Shown here: positions 53,703 through 63,400 of the stretch, piece by piece
Numbering within the stretch: position 1 is the first letter of the stretch
Layout: every line of letters starts with the position of its first letter
From: Carbonatibacter sp965199245
Lineage (GTDB): Bacteria; Pseudomonadota; Alphaproteobacteria; Kiloniellales; Kiloniellaceae
Length of the DNA stretch: 64,000 bases
Direction: 5' to 3'
Assembly (NCBI GenBank): GCA_965199245.1
Contig: CBDAQP010000003.1
Location: 806,001 to 870,000, forward strand
Notes under the pieces: generated by a model
Seen by the model: the letters and a program-made list of their open reading frames with translations, nothing else
Told to the model about the DNA's origin: nothing
The model's database searches: none
Program-made: the position numbers and the translations under genes

Positions 53703-54920
53703 ATGCCGAAACGCAAACGCGGAAACAAATTGGAGACATGGGAGATCGCTCTTATAAAGGCCATGATCGCAGATGGGCGATGGCCAAACGACCAGGACGT
53801 CTTGGCTTACTTCACCCGCCCAACCCGCTCCGTGAATCACCGTGCCATCGCAGAAATCCGCACAGAGACAAAGCATAAGGCGGTGAAGACTGCGGCCCCG
53901 GAAGTACTGGAAAGTTTCTTGATCACCTGGCCAGAGGTTGATCCTGAAACCGGTCTCTCTCTGCGTGGGGATGAATTGCTGATCAAGGCGCGCGAGGCCA
54001 TGATAGCGGCAGTACATACATTCAACAGTGCTGGGCTGACTTTCCGCGCAGAATTATTTATCGTCACTTCGATCATCGCTTGGACCTACCTTTTACACGC
54101 TTGGTTCAAACGTGAAGGAATCGACTACCGCCACACCAAGAACCAGAATGGCGCAAAGGTGGTTCTCAAGACACCTAACGGCGCGGAAAAATATTGGGAA
54201 CTGTCTCATTGTCTGAAGCATGCCCGATGTCCCATCGAGCAAGGCTCCAGAGACAATCTGTCCTTTCTACTCGACCTGCGGCACGAGATCGAGCACCGCT
54301 CCACGAATCGGATCGATGATGCCGTCAGCGCCAAGCTGCAAGCCTGCTGCATCAATTTCAATGATGCGATCAAGAGCTTGTTCGGTGTGCACTATGCCTT
54401 GGAACGTCGCCTTCCGATCGCCCTGCAATTCGTAACATTCAGCCCAGATCAGCGTGCTGCGTTGAAAAAAGCAGGCGGCCTGCCGCGCCATATCGAGACA
54501 ATGATGGATGATTTCGAAGGCAAACTCACACATGAACAGCAAATTGATCCCCACTTCGCTTATCGCGTTTTTATGATCCACAAGACCGCCAATCGCTCGC
54601 CGAGCGCCGACCTAGCGGTCGAACTCATTCCACCTGAATCGGATATCGCGGAAAAATTCAGTCTGGCCCTGAAAGAGGTCGAGAAGCAGAAATTCCTGCC
54701 GAAAGAAATCGTCGACACCATGAATGCCGAGGGTTGGGATCGCTTCACCATGCATAGCCACACGAAGCTCTGGCAGCGGCTTGCCGCGAAAGACCCAGCG
54801 AAAGGCTACGGCGCAGTTGCTTTTGGCAAACAATGGTGCTGGTACGAGACTTGGCTCAACCGGGTCCGCGAAGAGTGCAAGCAAAATCCGGATCGGTACA
54901 AAACTCTGCCCACGGCATGA
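53703..54920 (+). CDS. DUF3644 protein with HEPN-type motif
   Basis: A 405-residue protein. The N-terminal part (ETWEIALIKAMIADGRWPND, then DVLAYFTRPTRSVNHRAIAEI) looks like a DNA-binding helix-turn-helix. The central DUF3644 region has EALL-type LIKAREAMIAAVHTFNSAG and then LLDLRHEIEHRST, which contains RHEIEH, the R-x4-H pattern of HEPN ribonucleases. A C-terminal helical part (WDRFTMHSHTKLWQRLAAKD) follows. ATG 53703 has a GGGGG run upstream. It stands alone beside an IS630 remnant and other accessory genes. A toxin or abortive-infection nuclease is plausible, not shown. Confidence 0.72.
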   Translation: MPKRKRGNKLETWEIALIKAMIADGRWPNDQDVLAYFTRPTRSVNHRAIAEIRTETKHKAVKTAAPEVLESFLITWPEVDPETGLSLRGDELLIKAREAMIAAVHTFNSAGLTFRAELFIVTSIIAWTYLLHAWFKREGIDYRHTKNQNGAKVVLKTPNGAEKYWELSHCLKHARCPIEQGSRDNLSFLLDLRHEIEHRSTNRIDDAVSAKLQACCINFNDAIKSLFGVHYALERRLPIALQFVTFSPDQRAALKKAGGLPRHIETMMDDFEGKLTHEQQIDPHFAYRVFMIHKTANRSPSADLAVELIPPESDIAEKFSLALKEVEKQKFLPKEIVDTMNAEGWDRFTMHSHTKLWQRLAAKDPAKGYGAVAFGKQWCWYETWLNRVREECKQNPDRYKTLPTA

Positions 54921-55001
54921 CGAGGGCAGAGTCGATTGGGCGGATACAGCATTTGTCTGCCATGACACGAAAGCGGTCAGAATAGCCATAAATGAGGACG
55001 C

Positions 55002-55746
55002 TCACGCGCCCTCGCATTGCCAGACACGGATGCCCATCTTGCGGGCTTTATCGGCGAGGTTTTGGCTGATGCCAGATCCCGGAAAAGCGATCACGCCGAT
55101 GGGCAGCGCGTCGAGCATGGCATCGTTGCGCTTGAAGGGCGCGGCGTTCTTAAAGCGGGTCCAGTCGGGCTTGAAGACGATCTGCGGCACCTGTCGATTA
55201 TCGGCCCAGCAGGCGGCTATTTTCTCGGCGCTCTTGGGCGATCCGCCATGGATCAGCACCATGTCGGGGTGCTTGGCGTGGGCCTTGTCGAGGGCGTCCC
55301 AAATGCGGGCGTGCTCGATGCAGGCCATGCCGCCGGTGAAGGCTATGCGCGGGCCGGTGGGTAGCAACGGCTCGATTTCAGCCTTGCGTTTGGCGGCGAT
55401 AAAGTCGCGGCTGTCGATCATGCTCGCCGTCATTGTCCGGCGATTGGTCATCGAGCCGGAACGAGGTTTCCAGGTGGAAAAGGTGTATTTCCCGAACCAT
55501 GATGCGCCGATTTCGCGGAAGGCTTCGAACGCGTTACGACGCTCGATGATCGAGATGCCCTGCGCGGTCATTCGCTCCAGTTCGACGGATTTGACCTCGG
55601 AGCCATCCTGTTCGCGCTGAAATCCGGTGCTGCGCCTGTTCGTTGTCGTCGAGCGCGCGGTCGAGATTGACGATCTTGCGGTGGAAGATATTGACGAGGT
55701 TCCAGAGCACATCGTCGAGATCGCCTTCAAGCCGCGTGTCGGCCAT
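55002..55746 (-). pseudogene. DUF2493 (SLOG-type) protein, frameshifted and IS630-bounded
   Basis: Reads from ATG 55746 (MADTRLEGDLDDVLWNLVNI) to about 55628, then continues in another frame: REQDGSEVKSVELERMTAQG, SMTNRRTMTASMIDSRDF, then the DUF2493 domain RIAFTGGMACIEHARIWDAL, MVLIHGGSPKSAEKIAACWA, PIGVIAFPGSG. DUF2493 belongs to the SLOG nucleotide-sensing superfamily. A one-base change in frame near 55628 splits it. IS630 copy 2 begins 3 bases before the ATG. This family is common on alphaproteobacterial plasmids and integrative elements. Confidence 0.75.
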
Positions 55747-55748
55747 TA

Positions 55749-56901
55749 TACCAATTTTCAGAAAATTTAACTTATCTGCTCTTGTGTTTCTTGCCCTTGT
55801 GTGATTCTTAAGGGGACACTTTATTGGAGGTTTCCATGGGACGCGCCATTTCCTTGCGAGAAGACTTTGACAGTCACCAGCTTCGCCGCCTTGCCCGCCA
55901 ATCAACTAATTCCAGTCAAACACGCCGCCTTTTGGCACTGGCTGTCATCTATGATGGCGGCAGCCGCAGTGAAGCTGCTGTTGTTGGCGGTATTGGTTTG
56001 CAAGTCATTCGTGACCGGGTGTTGCGATTTAACCGGGAAGGTCCGGCAGGCCTCGTTGATCGCAAATCGACCGGTGCTCCACCGAAGCTGAATGCCGACC
56101 ACCCCTGGCGTCCCTTGTTGAACGCGGCCCATGTCCATCAGTGGACGGCGTTGTACGCTGGCGTCTGGAAGACCTGGTGCACCGGGTATGGGAAGAATAC
56201 CGGATCAGTGTGAGCATCCCCACAATGAGCCGGGTGTTACGGGAAATGGGCGACAGAAAACTGACGGCGCGCCCGCGTCATCATGGCCAGGACGGGGATG
56301 CGATTGACACATTTAAAAAAACTTCCCCGCCGAAATAGCCCGCCTGCACGCCAGAATTGGTCCGGCTGTCCCGCTGGAAATCTGGTGGCAGGATGAGGCG
56401 CGTGTTGGTCAAAAAACACAGATCACCCGGCGTTGGGCCGAACGAGGCACACGGCCTGTGGCACCAAAAGGCCAGCGCACAAAATCCGCCTGGATATTCG
56501 GGGCGATCTGCCCCGCCCGGGGTGGCCGCGCTTGTCCTGCCGCAGTGTGATACACGCGGGATGCAATGGCACCTGGAAGAAATATCGTCACAGGTCGAGC
56601 CCGGTGCCCATGCCCTCATCATTCTGGATAAGGCCGGATGGCACACCACTGGCAAACTGGATATCCCGGACAATATCACCCTCTTGCCGTTGCCGCCACG
56701 CAGCCCTGAACTCAATCCGGTCGAAAATGTCTGGCAATATTTGCGACAAAACCGGCTGTCAAACCGGATCTTTGACAATCAGGACCAGATCGTTTCCCTC
56801 TGTTGTGACGCATGGAACAACCTCACCGAAAGACCATCGAAAATCAGGTCCATTGGATACAGAAAATGGGCTCATGGGTTCTGAATTATGAAAGTTGGTA
56901 T
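55749..56901 (+). mobile_element. IS630-family element, copy 2
   Basis: 1153 bp, ends TACCAATTTTCAG and GAAAGTTGGTAT, with TA on both sides (55747-55748, 56902-56903). It sits between the DUF2493 start codon and the 3' end of the small third gene of the restriction operon. Removing the IS and one TA joins the two without a gap, so the target site is intact on both sides. Confidence 0.87.
55836..56887 (+). pseudogene. IS630 transposase of copy 2, frameshifted
   Basis: Helix-turn-helix half: RAISLREDFDSHQLRRLARQ, LVDRKSTGAPPKLN, then a frame change at about 56105 and TFKKTSPPK at the A7 run (TTTAAAAAAACTTCC). DDE half: EARVGQKTQITRRWAERGTR, then after another shift near 56525 LIILDKAGWHTTGKLDIPDN and PPRSPELNPVENVWQYLRQN. 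The three catalytic acids look present, but the frame is broken at least twice in addition to the possible programmed shift. Confidence 0.75.
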
Positions 56902-57031
56902 TAGTCGCCCGGGAAAATTGAGAAATCAGGCGTTCCAAAACATCTAACTTGACAGGAAACCGCTCAATAGCCGAATGGAGCAAAATATGCCAAAGAAAGC
57001 GTTTCTGTTCCTCATAAGTTAAATCCAGCAT
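56902..57031 (-). pseudogene. Small third gene of the PLD-helicase/methyltransferase operon, cut by IS630
   Basis: ATG 57031 overlaps the methyltransferase stop as TAATG. It reads MLDLTYEEQKRFLWHILLHS then AIERFPVKLDVLERLISQFS and RATN before IS630 begins. Joining across the IS gives only GRHAA and a stop, so the native protein was about 48 residues. Helical, no family recognised. The coupling suggests it belongs to the operon. Confidence 0.6.
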
Positions 57032-60000
57032 TATAACCGCTCCTGTTCAATCAATTTTATGTCTTCTGCTGTCAGCCTGAAAAGGGCATAGACCTGTTCG
57101 TTGATTTGTTGTTCGAGGGTGCGGATGTCGGCATCTGGCAGAGCGTCCTTGAGGTCGAGGATTTGGGTCGCGAGGTCGGCGAGTGCGGCTTTTTCGTCGT
57201 CGCTGGCTTTGGGGATGGGGAGTTTTGACATAAAGACCTTTTTAAACCTCATTGTTCCGCCCATGATTTTGGGCAGTGAGTTCCAGCACCAGAAGGCCGT
57301 GACCGTGCTGTTAAGGACGGCGAGCAGAAATCTGTCATCCGTGGGGATGATAAAGGACGTATCGTTGTTATAGATTTGCTTTTCTTCCCAACTGAAGCGG
57401 GCTTCATTAGCCGTATCGGGATAAATAATTCGTGTATGGGAAAACTCCTCATGGTAACCCGCGCCCCAGTGTTGAAGTTCATGCCATTGATACGCCCCCG
57501 ATGCTCGGCCTTTTTTTTGTCCGGGAGTATTTTTGGGTTCGAGGTCTTCTCTGAACTGTTCCAGATGCGCCTTGATGGCGGGATATTTTTCAATATCCGT
57601 GCCGTGTCGGGTCAAGAGAATAAAATCAGCGGGCGGTTTCGTGCGCCACTTGCCCACATCCCGCCCCCGGAGCCAGGGCTTGATCAGATCGGCAGAGTTG
57701 GGATCGCGGGTCAGGAGCGACTGGCGCGTGTCGGCATCAATCACAAAGGCCGCGTTCAATCCGGTTACAATACCGCGATAGAACCTGTCGTTCACATAGT
57801 CCCCAAGCGGTGTCGCCGTCTGGTTGAGTTTGTCCAACAGCGACAGCATGTCCGGTCGCGCCAGCACCCATTTATCCGGTTGCAGACTGGCGACAGGTTG
57901 CGCAAAGGCATGATCCCGCACCACCGTTTCAGGGTCGCTCCAGTCGCCTTTGGCCAGTTCCTTTTCCGGCAGGGAGTCAAAGACAGCCCCCCCGGCGGCC
58001 TTGCCCTTTTCGATAAGGGCAATCAGCGGGTAGGTTGTGGCCTCAAAGACCGGAAATTCGTTAAAATCAATCAGCACGCGGGGGAAGGCATCCTGTGAAA
58101 GGAGCTGGCGGGTTTTGTCACCATAGGCCGCAGTCATAAATTTGTTGGGCGTGATAAAGGCCAGCACACCACCGGTTTTGAGCAGGTCAACACCACGTCT
58201 ATAGAAATATGTGTAAAGATCCGCCGTGCCTTTGAAAAAATCGCCAAATTCGTCCCTGAGCATGTCTTTTTTGTCTTTAATCGCTTCCTGACGCACATAG
58301 GGCGGATTGCCGATCACAATATCAAAGTCGGCCTGTGCAAACATCAGTTGCGCGTCGAAAAAGCCCGCCGCCTTTGAAAAGCCGAAGGGTTCCCATGCTT
58401 CAAAAAGGGCGCGATCCTGTTGGGGGATGCCGCACTTTTCAAATTCCTCCACCAACTGCTTTTTGCTTGTTTCAAAAGATCTCCGCAAATCATCCTTTTC
58501 TTTTGCCGTTGTCGCCCTCAGAAACCTGGAAAAAATTTCTTTGATGGCGGCGATCTGTTCATTCGCCGCCTGATAGAACAGATCAGGACTTTTGACCGTA
58601 TCCATGGTGCCCTTCCAGTGCAGGGAGTGCAGGCTGTCGGCTGTCATGAATTTAACGTCAAGATTGGGGAGTGGTGCGATGCCGCTGTTGGCGCAGTCCG
58701 GTTTGACCTCCTGATCAATCAGCAAGGAAATAAAAAAGCGTTGGGTGGTGATTTCTGTGGCAATGGGCTGAATGTCCGCGCCATAAATATTGTTCTGAAT
58801 GATCCTTAATTTGCGATCATAGCTGGTGTCTTCGGCATTCAGGCGCACCAGCAGATGGTTCAAACGGTGCAACGCCCCCATGGGAAAGGCCCCGGAGCCA
58901 CAGGCCGGATCAAAAATCCGCACGCGATCAAGCGCATCGCGAAGCTGGCGACTGTCTTCCAGGTCAAAGGGATTACCATGCCTTTTGTAATCGAGCAGGG
59001 TGCGCAGGGCGGTTTCCTTGTCTGCGTTCCCCCGCCAGCCCTGTTCGTTCAACAGATGCTGGTACAGGCTTTCGCCCACCATATAGTCAACAATGTTGCG
59101 CGGGGTGTAATAGCTGCCCGTTTTCTTACGCGCGGTGTCTCTGGTTTCGGGGTTATAGGCCGCCAGCAGATGTTCAAAAACATGGCCCAACAGCTCGGGG
59201 TCAAGCGCGACCTCCTGTTCCAGTGGCGTATGTTCTTCGATCGTGAAGTGATAGCGTTTGAGGATGTCAATCAGGCCCGATTTGCCATCGCTGTTGAAAA
59301 AGAGGTCATCCGGCACCCGGGCGCGGTTGGCCGGATTTTCGGAAAAGCCGTCCAGATGATAATTTTCGCCGCGATAACCGCCGCCCTTTTTCACCAGGTC
59401 ATGACAGGTAAAAAGCCCGCCATTCAAAAAAGGCACCCGTGACAACAGTTTCACTAACCCATCCGGGTCGGACAGTTCGGCCTTGAAGCGATAGAGCGTG
59501 GCGACCCCGCGCCCGTTCTCTGCCCGGTTTTGATCGCCCTTGTCATGATCGGGGCGAAAGGTTCGCTTGTCCTGCGGGCAGTTGAGCGTGGCAAAAAACA
59601 GATTTTGGAGCACCGCGTTGTAATAGCTGTGACCATCCCCCGTGATCGGGGTTTTGAGATAGTGTTCAATCTTTTCCCTGTCAAACAGCGCACCCGGCAC
59701 CAGTTCGCGCTTTTCCTTCATAAACCAGATAAAGATCATGCGAATGACCAGCCGGATCAGGGCCTCTGCCTGCAAATCATCTTCGTCCCGCTCCAGCACC
59801 CGCGCCGCATCCCTGAGCGGGAGGGTGATCCTGGCGCGCGCACGCTCGAACCAGGTAAAGATTTCCTGATAAAAGGCCCTGGTGACAGGCGCGATATCAA
59901 AGGCTTTTGCCCAGTCCTTCGCCCAATGCAGGTTGGGCAGGTTGTGTTCGCACAGGGTGCGGATGGCCCCCTTATCCCCCGCACGCCAGCCAAAGGTCGC

Positions 60001-60477
60001 CAGCGGCAAGGCTGCCTTGTCCCCGTCCTTCCTATCATCGGCCTTCTTGCCCCTGAAACGGGCAAAGGTGACGTTTTCAAAGGCCGGATCAGCACAGATA
60101 AAAAGGATATTCTCACACCTGAACGCTGGCAAATCAGGCTTTTGACGGACAAGAGCGCGGAGCAGTTTGCGCAAGGGGGACGTCAACCCCCGCCCCTTTT
60201 CAAGGTAGGTCGCAGATCGAAAGCGAATAATGAAAACACCCCACGCTCCCCCTTCGCGCGTCAAGGGAACCTGAACAATGTCATCACGGGCAAGGTTTCG
60301 CCGGTCATCAGGACTCAGACCCAGATCATCCGCCACAGACCAGTCATAGCCCAGTTCTGCGACCCTTTGGGTGTTTTCGGGAATGTCCCACTCCAATTCC
60401 CCAATCAGCAAATCCTGAATAAAGCCGGCCTCATCCTTAACCTTGTCCACAGTATCGTGGAGGGTTTGCGGGGTCAT
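57031..60477 (-). CDS. Eco57I-type adenine-specific DNA methyltransferase (possible restriction fusion)
   Basis: An ~1148-residue class I restriction-modification protein. SAM motif FDPACGSGAFPMGAL and catalytic DFDIVIGNPPYVRQEAI lie in the middle third, with Eco57I-type RIIQNNIYGADIQPIATEIT between. The N-terminal ~400 residues are unassigned; the C-terminal ~300 resemble a target-recognition TaqI_C-like domain (LIKPWLRGRDVGKW, FIIPTDDRFLLAVLNS, FMSKLPIPKASDDEKAALAD). ATG 60477 overlaps the helicase stop (TGATG). It methylates adenine by motif class; whether it also cuts is unknown. Confidence 0.85.
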   Translation of the reverse strand: MTPQTLHDTVDKVKDEAGFIQDLLIGELEWDIPENTQRVAELGYDWSVADDLGLSPDDRRNLARDDIVQVPLTREGGAWGVFIIRFRSATYLEKGRGLTSPLRKLLRALVRQKPDLPAFRCENILFICADPAFENVTFARFRGKKADDRKDGDKAALPLATFGWRAGDKGAIRTLCEHNLPNLHWAKDWAKAFDIAPVTRAFYQEIFTWFERARARITLPLRDAARVLERDEDDLQAEALIRLVIRMIFIWFMKEKRELVPGALFDREKIEHYLKTPITGDGHSYYNAVLQNLFFATLNCPQDKRTFRPDHDKGDQNRAENGRGVATLYRFKAELSDPDGLVKLLSRVPFLNGGLFTCHDLVKKGGGYRGENYHLDGFSENPANRARVPDDLFFNSDGKSGLIDILKRYHFTIEEHTPLEQEVALDPELLGHVFEHLLAAYNPETRDTARKKTGSYYTPRNIVDYMVGESLYQHLLNEQGWRGNADKETALRTLLDYKRHGNPFDLEDSRQLRDALDRVRIFDPACGSGAFPMGALHRLNHLLVRLNAEDTSYDRKLRIIQNNIYGADIQPIATEITTQRFFISLLIDQEVKPDCANSGIAPLPNLDVKFMTADSLHSLHWKGTMDTVKSPDLFYQAANEQIAAIKEIFSRFLRATTAKEKDDLRRSFETSKKQLVEEFEKCGIPQQDRALFEAWEPFGFSKAAGFFDAQLMFAQADFDIVIGNPPYVRQEAIKDKKDMLRDEFGDFFKGTADLYTYFYRRGVDLLKTGGVLAFITPNKFMTAAYGDKTRQLLSQDAFPRVLIDFNEFPVFEATTYPLIALIEKGKAAGGAVFDSLPEKELAKGDWSDPETVVRDHAFAQPVASLQPDKWVLARPDMLSLLDKLNQTATPLGDYVNDRFYRGIVTGLNAAFVIDADTRQSLLTRDPNSADLIKPWLRGRDVGKWRTKPPADFILLTRHGTDIEKYPAIKAHLEQFREDLEPKNTPGQKKGRASGAYQWHELQHWGAGYHEEFSHTRIIYPDTANEARFSWEEKQIYNNDTSFIIPTDDRFLLAVLNSTVTAFWCWNSLPKIMGGTMRFKKVFMSKLPIPKASDDEKAALADLATQILDLKDALPDADIRTLEQQINEQVYALFRLTAEDIKLIEQERL

Positions 60478-63400
60478 CAGTTTAACTCCATCCAGGCCCT
60501 GAGCGTCACGCCCACCTGCGGCGGGGCCTGAACCTTGCGCAGGTAGGTTGTTTTGATATGTTTTTCCACCTTGTCCCGGACTGCTGACAAGGTTGTGTGT
60601 GCGATATTTGTCCGGCGCGGGGTCTGTGGTTCGCAACGGATAAAATCGATAATCTGCGGGCCATCATCGACAATTTTATCCGTGCCGAGGTCATAGAGGT
60701 ACCAGCGCACATCACCTGCCGCTGTCGTCCACCCCCCGCTCTTGTCGGTTTTATCCCGCCCCGGACGGGCATAACAGAAAAAAACCGCCTGCGTGCCGGG
60801 GGTCAGCTGTTCCTTGCCGCTAAAGACTCCATTCGGCAAACGGGTCAACCGCTTTTCAAGATCCGGGTGATCGGCAATGAGGGCCTGATAGTCCAGGTGC
60901 ATCTGCTCATCCGGTGTTTTTTGCCCTTCGTAGCGTTCGGTAAAGTTTTTCAGGTCTTGATAGTCGTCATCCTCACGTAACAACCGCCCCCCCTCGATAC
61001 CCAGCGTTTTGGAAATACGCAGTGTCTTTTGGCTGACCCGATGATAGAGCCGCAACAGATCATCGAGGTCATCCGGTGGCAAAAAATTCCAATAGGCCGT
61101 GGTGCCGCGCAGGGCTTCCTGGTTCGGGTGGTCGGCGACAATCCGGGCCTCGATTTCCGCATCCATGCGCCGATCCACACGCCCGATCCGTTGCATCAAT
61201 CGCACCGGATTCCAGTGCAGGTCATAGTTGATCAAGCGCGTCGCATCCTGAAGGTTCAGGCCTTCGGACAACACATCGGTGGAAATCAGAACACGGATTT
61301 CACCCTTGTGCCCAAGCTCCGCACTGCTGGTGCCGTTGTAATAGGGCGCAAAACGGCGGATCAGGTCAAGGCGGTCGCCCTTGTCATCGCCGTCGATCTT
61401 CGCCACGCCTGTCAGGCCCGCCCCGGTCAGTTGCGCGTAAAGATAGCGCGCGGTGTCCCTGAATTCGGTAAAGATCAAGACCTTGTGCTGACTCAAAACC
61501 TTGTCCTTGCGGAGCAGGTTCAACAGTGCGGTCAGCTTTTTATCCTGCGACGGTTTGAATTTTTCCAGCTCTTTGAGGAAATCGGCAAGCTGTTCCAGAT
61601 CCTTGAGAGTTTCATGAATAATCTGGCCCACGTCAAAATCATTGCGGTTCAATTCCTGCACCGCCTCGCGAAATTCCGACGGGATCAGGTCTTCGTCATC
61701 ATCCGTATCATCCAGCACGTCGCGTTGGGGCTTGAATCCAATCAATGCGGCATTGCGCCGTTTCCAGTGTGTCACATCCGCCTTTTCCGCGTCGGTTTCG
61801 GCGTGGGCCTCCAGCCAGGCCAGCAATTTCCACAACAACGTCCAACAGGATTGGCGGAACGCCTCCGCAGAGCTTTCAAAGCGTTTGAGAAAACTGGTGC
61901 GGATCAGCGAGACAATCTGTTTCCGCCGTCCCTTTTCAAATTCAAAATCCGGACTTGCTGATGCCTCCCCCCGATAAAAGTCATAGGGAGAATAGATCGG
62001 CAAGGAAAAAAGCGGATCGTCTTTGTGAAAGGCTTCGCTGACCATATCAAGCAACCTGCCATAGCTTTGCTTGAGCGAATAGGACACAGTCTGCGGATTG
62101 CGCGGGGCAGGAAACAGCACCGCACCGCCGTCTTCCTTTTCCATGCTCGCCTTGACATAGCTGCGGCTACGCTGCACCACCAGCGCATCAAACAGGTCAT
62201 CAGAGGATAAAATCTCCCCCGCATCTGCCAAATTCACCTCCCCATGTTCTGCCTCAATCGCCTTGTCGAGATTGCGGATATGGCCCTTGAGCGAGTGGAT
62301 ACCCAACGGGGCCTCCGCAAAATAATCGCCCACCCCACGCGAAAACAGCTCGATCATATGGCGAAAATCGTGCAGGCTGTTGTTAATCGGCGTTGCGGTC
62401 AGGCAGAAAACCTGTTTGTCCTCCAGCAGGTCAAAGAGATGCCAATATCTCGAACGCGTCCCGCCGTCCTGTTCGCCCCGGGTTCCGGTGTTGCGAAAAT
62501 GGTGGGCCTCGTCAATAATCACCACATCGGCCTGTTGGCGCACCTGTTCCAGCTCCTCCCGGGCGGCCTCCCGCCCCAAATCGGTATGGTTGAAAATTTT
62601 AAGCCGGCTGTATCCTTTAAACACGTCGGGCAAGCGTTGGCGCAGTTCCTTTTCCCACACGGCGACCCGCGCGGCCTTGGGGACAAAGAGCGCAACATTT
62701 TTTTTATCATGTTGCACAAAGCGTTCAATGAGCATCAACCCGATAAAGGTTTTGCCCAAACCCACCCCGTCACACAAAAAGGCCCCGCGATGACGGTCCG
62801 CCCGCTTGATAAGCGCGTGATAACCATCGCGCTGATAGCGGGCAAGGACGGGATAGATTTTCGACGTTTTTTCTTCCCACTCCAACGCCGTTTCCTCATG
62901 CGACAGAAAGTATTGCTGGAGCGCACGGGCATAAATGTCAAAGGGCGGGTGCTGTTGCGTGTGGCGTTCCACAACCTTTAGAATATCCGGCGTAATATCC
63001 TCCGCCGCGTCCCAGTGTCCTTCATACCAATCCTGAAGCACCGCAACGGGCGCACCGGTAATTTGCACATTCAATTCAATATTATCGGTCAGGCCCGGAA
63101 AAGTCATATTGGACGACCCGACCAGGGCAGAGGCCCCGATGACCTCCATACGGGCATGGGTAATATAGGCCTTGGCATGGAATTTATCCTTGCGGTAAAC
63201 ACGACATTCAATCTTCCCCGCCCGAATAGCCGCCACAATCGCCGGAACCCCGGTCAAAAAATGATTGCGGGTTTTCTCCCCCTCCAAACTGTCGTCCAGC
63301 CGCGTCTCAATGGCGGCCAACCCGTCCTCAAAGGCCGCGTGCGTGCGCTTTGACACCTCATCCCCCATCAAAATGCGGATATGATCGACCTTCTCCCAGG

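Noticed and set aside
59530..60531. Plus-strand open frame of 333 codons opposite the methyltransferase
   Set aside because: Covers the complement of an intact conserved gene; no start signal or recognisable product.
60477..60636. Methyltransferase start 53 codons upstream inside the helicase gene
   Set aside because: The overlapping TGATG at 60477 gives the normal coupled start, and the extra residues lie over conserved helicase codons.
61029..61961. Plus-strand open frame of 310 codons opposite the helicase
   Set aside because: Lies over conserved helicase motifs on the other strand; composition of an antisense shadow.
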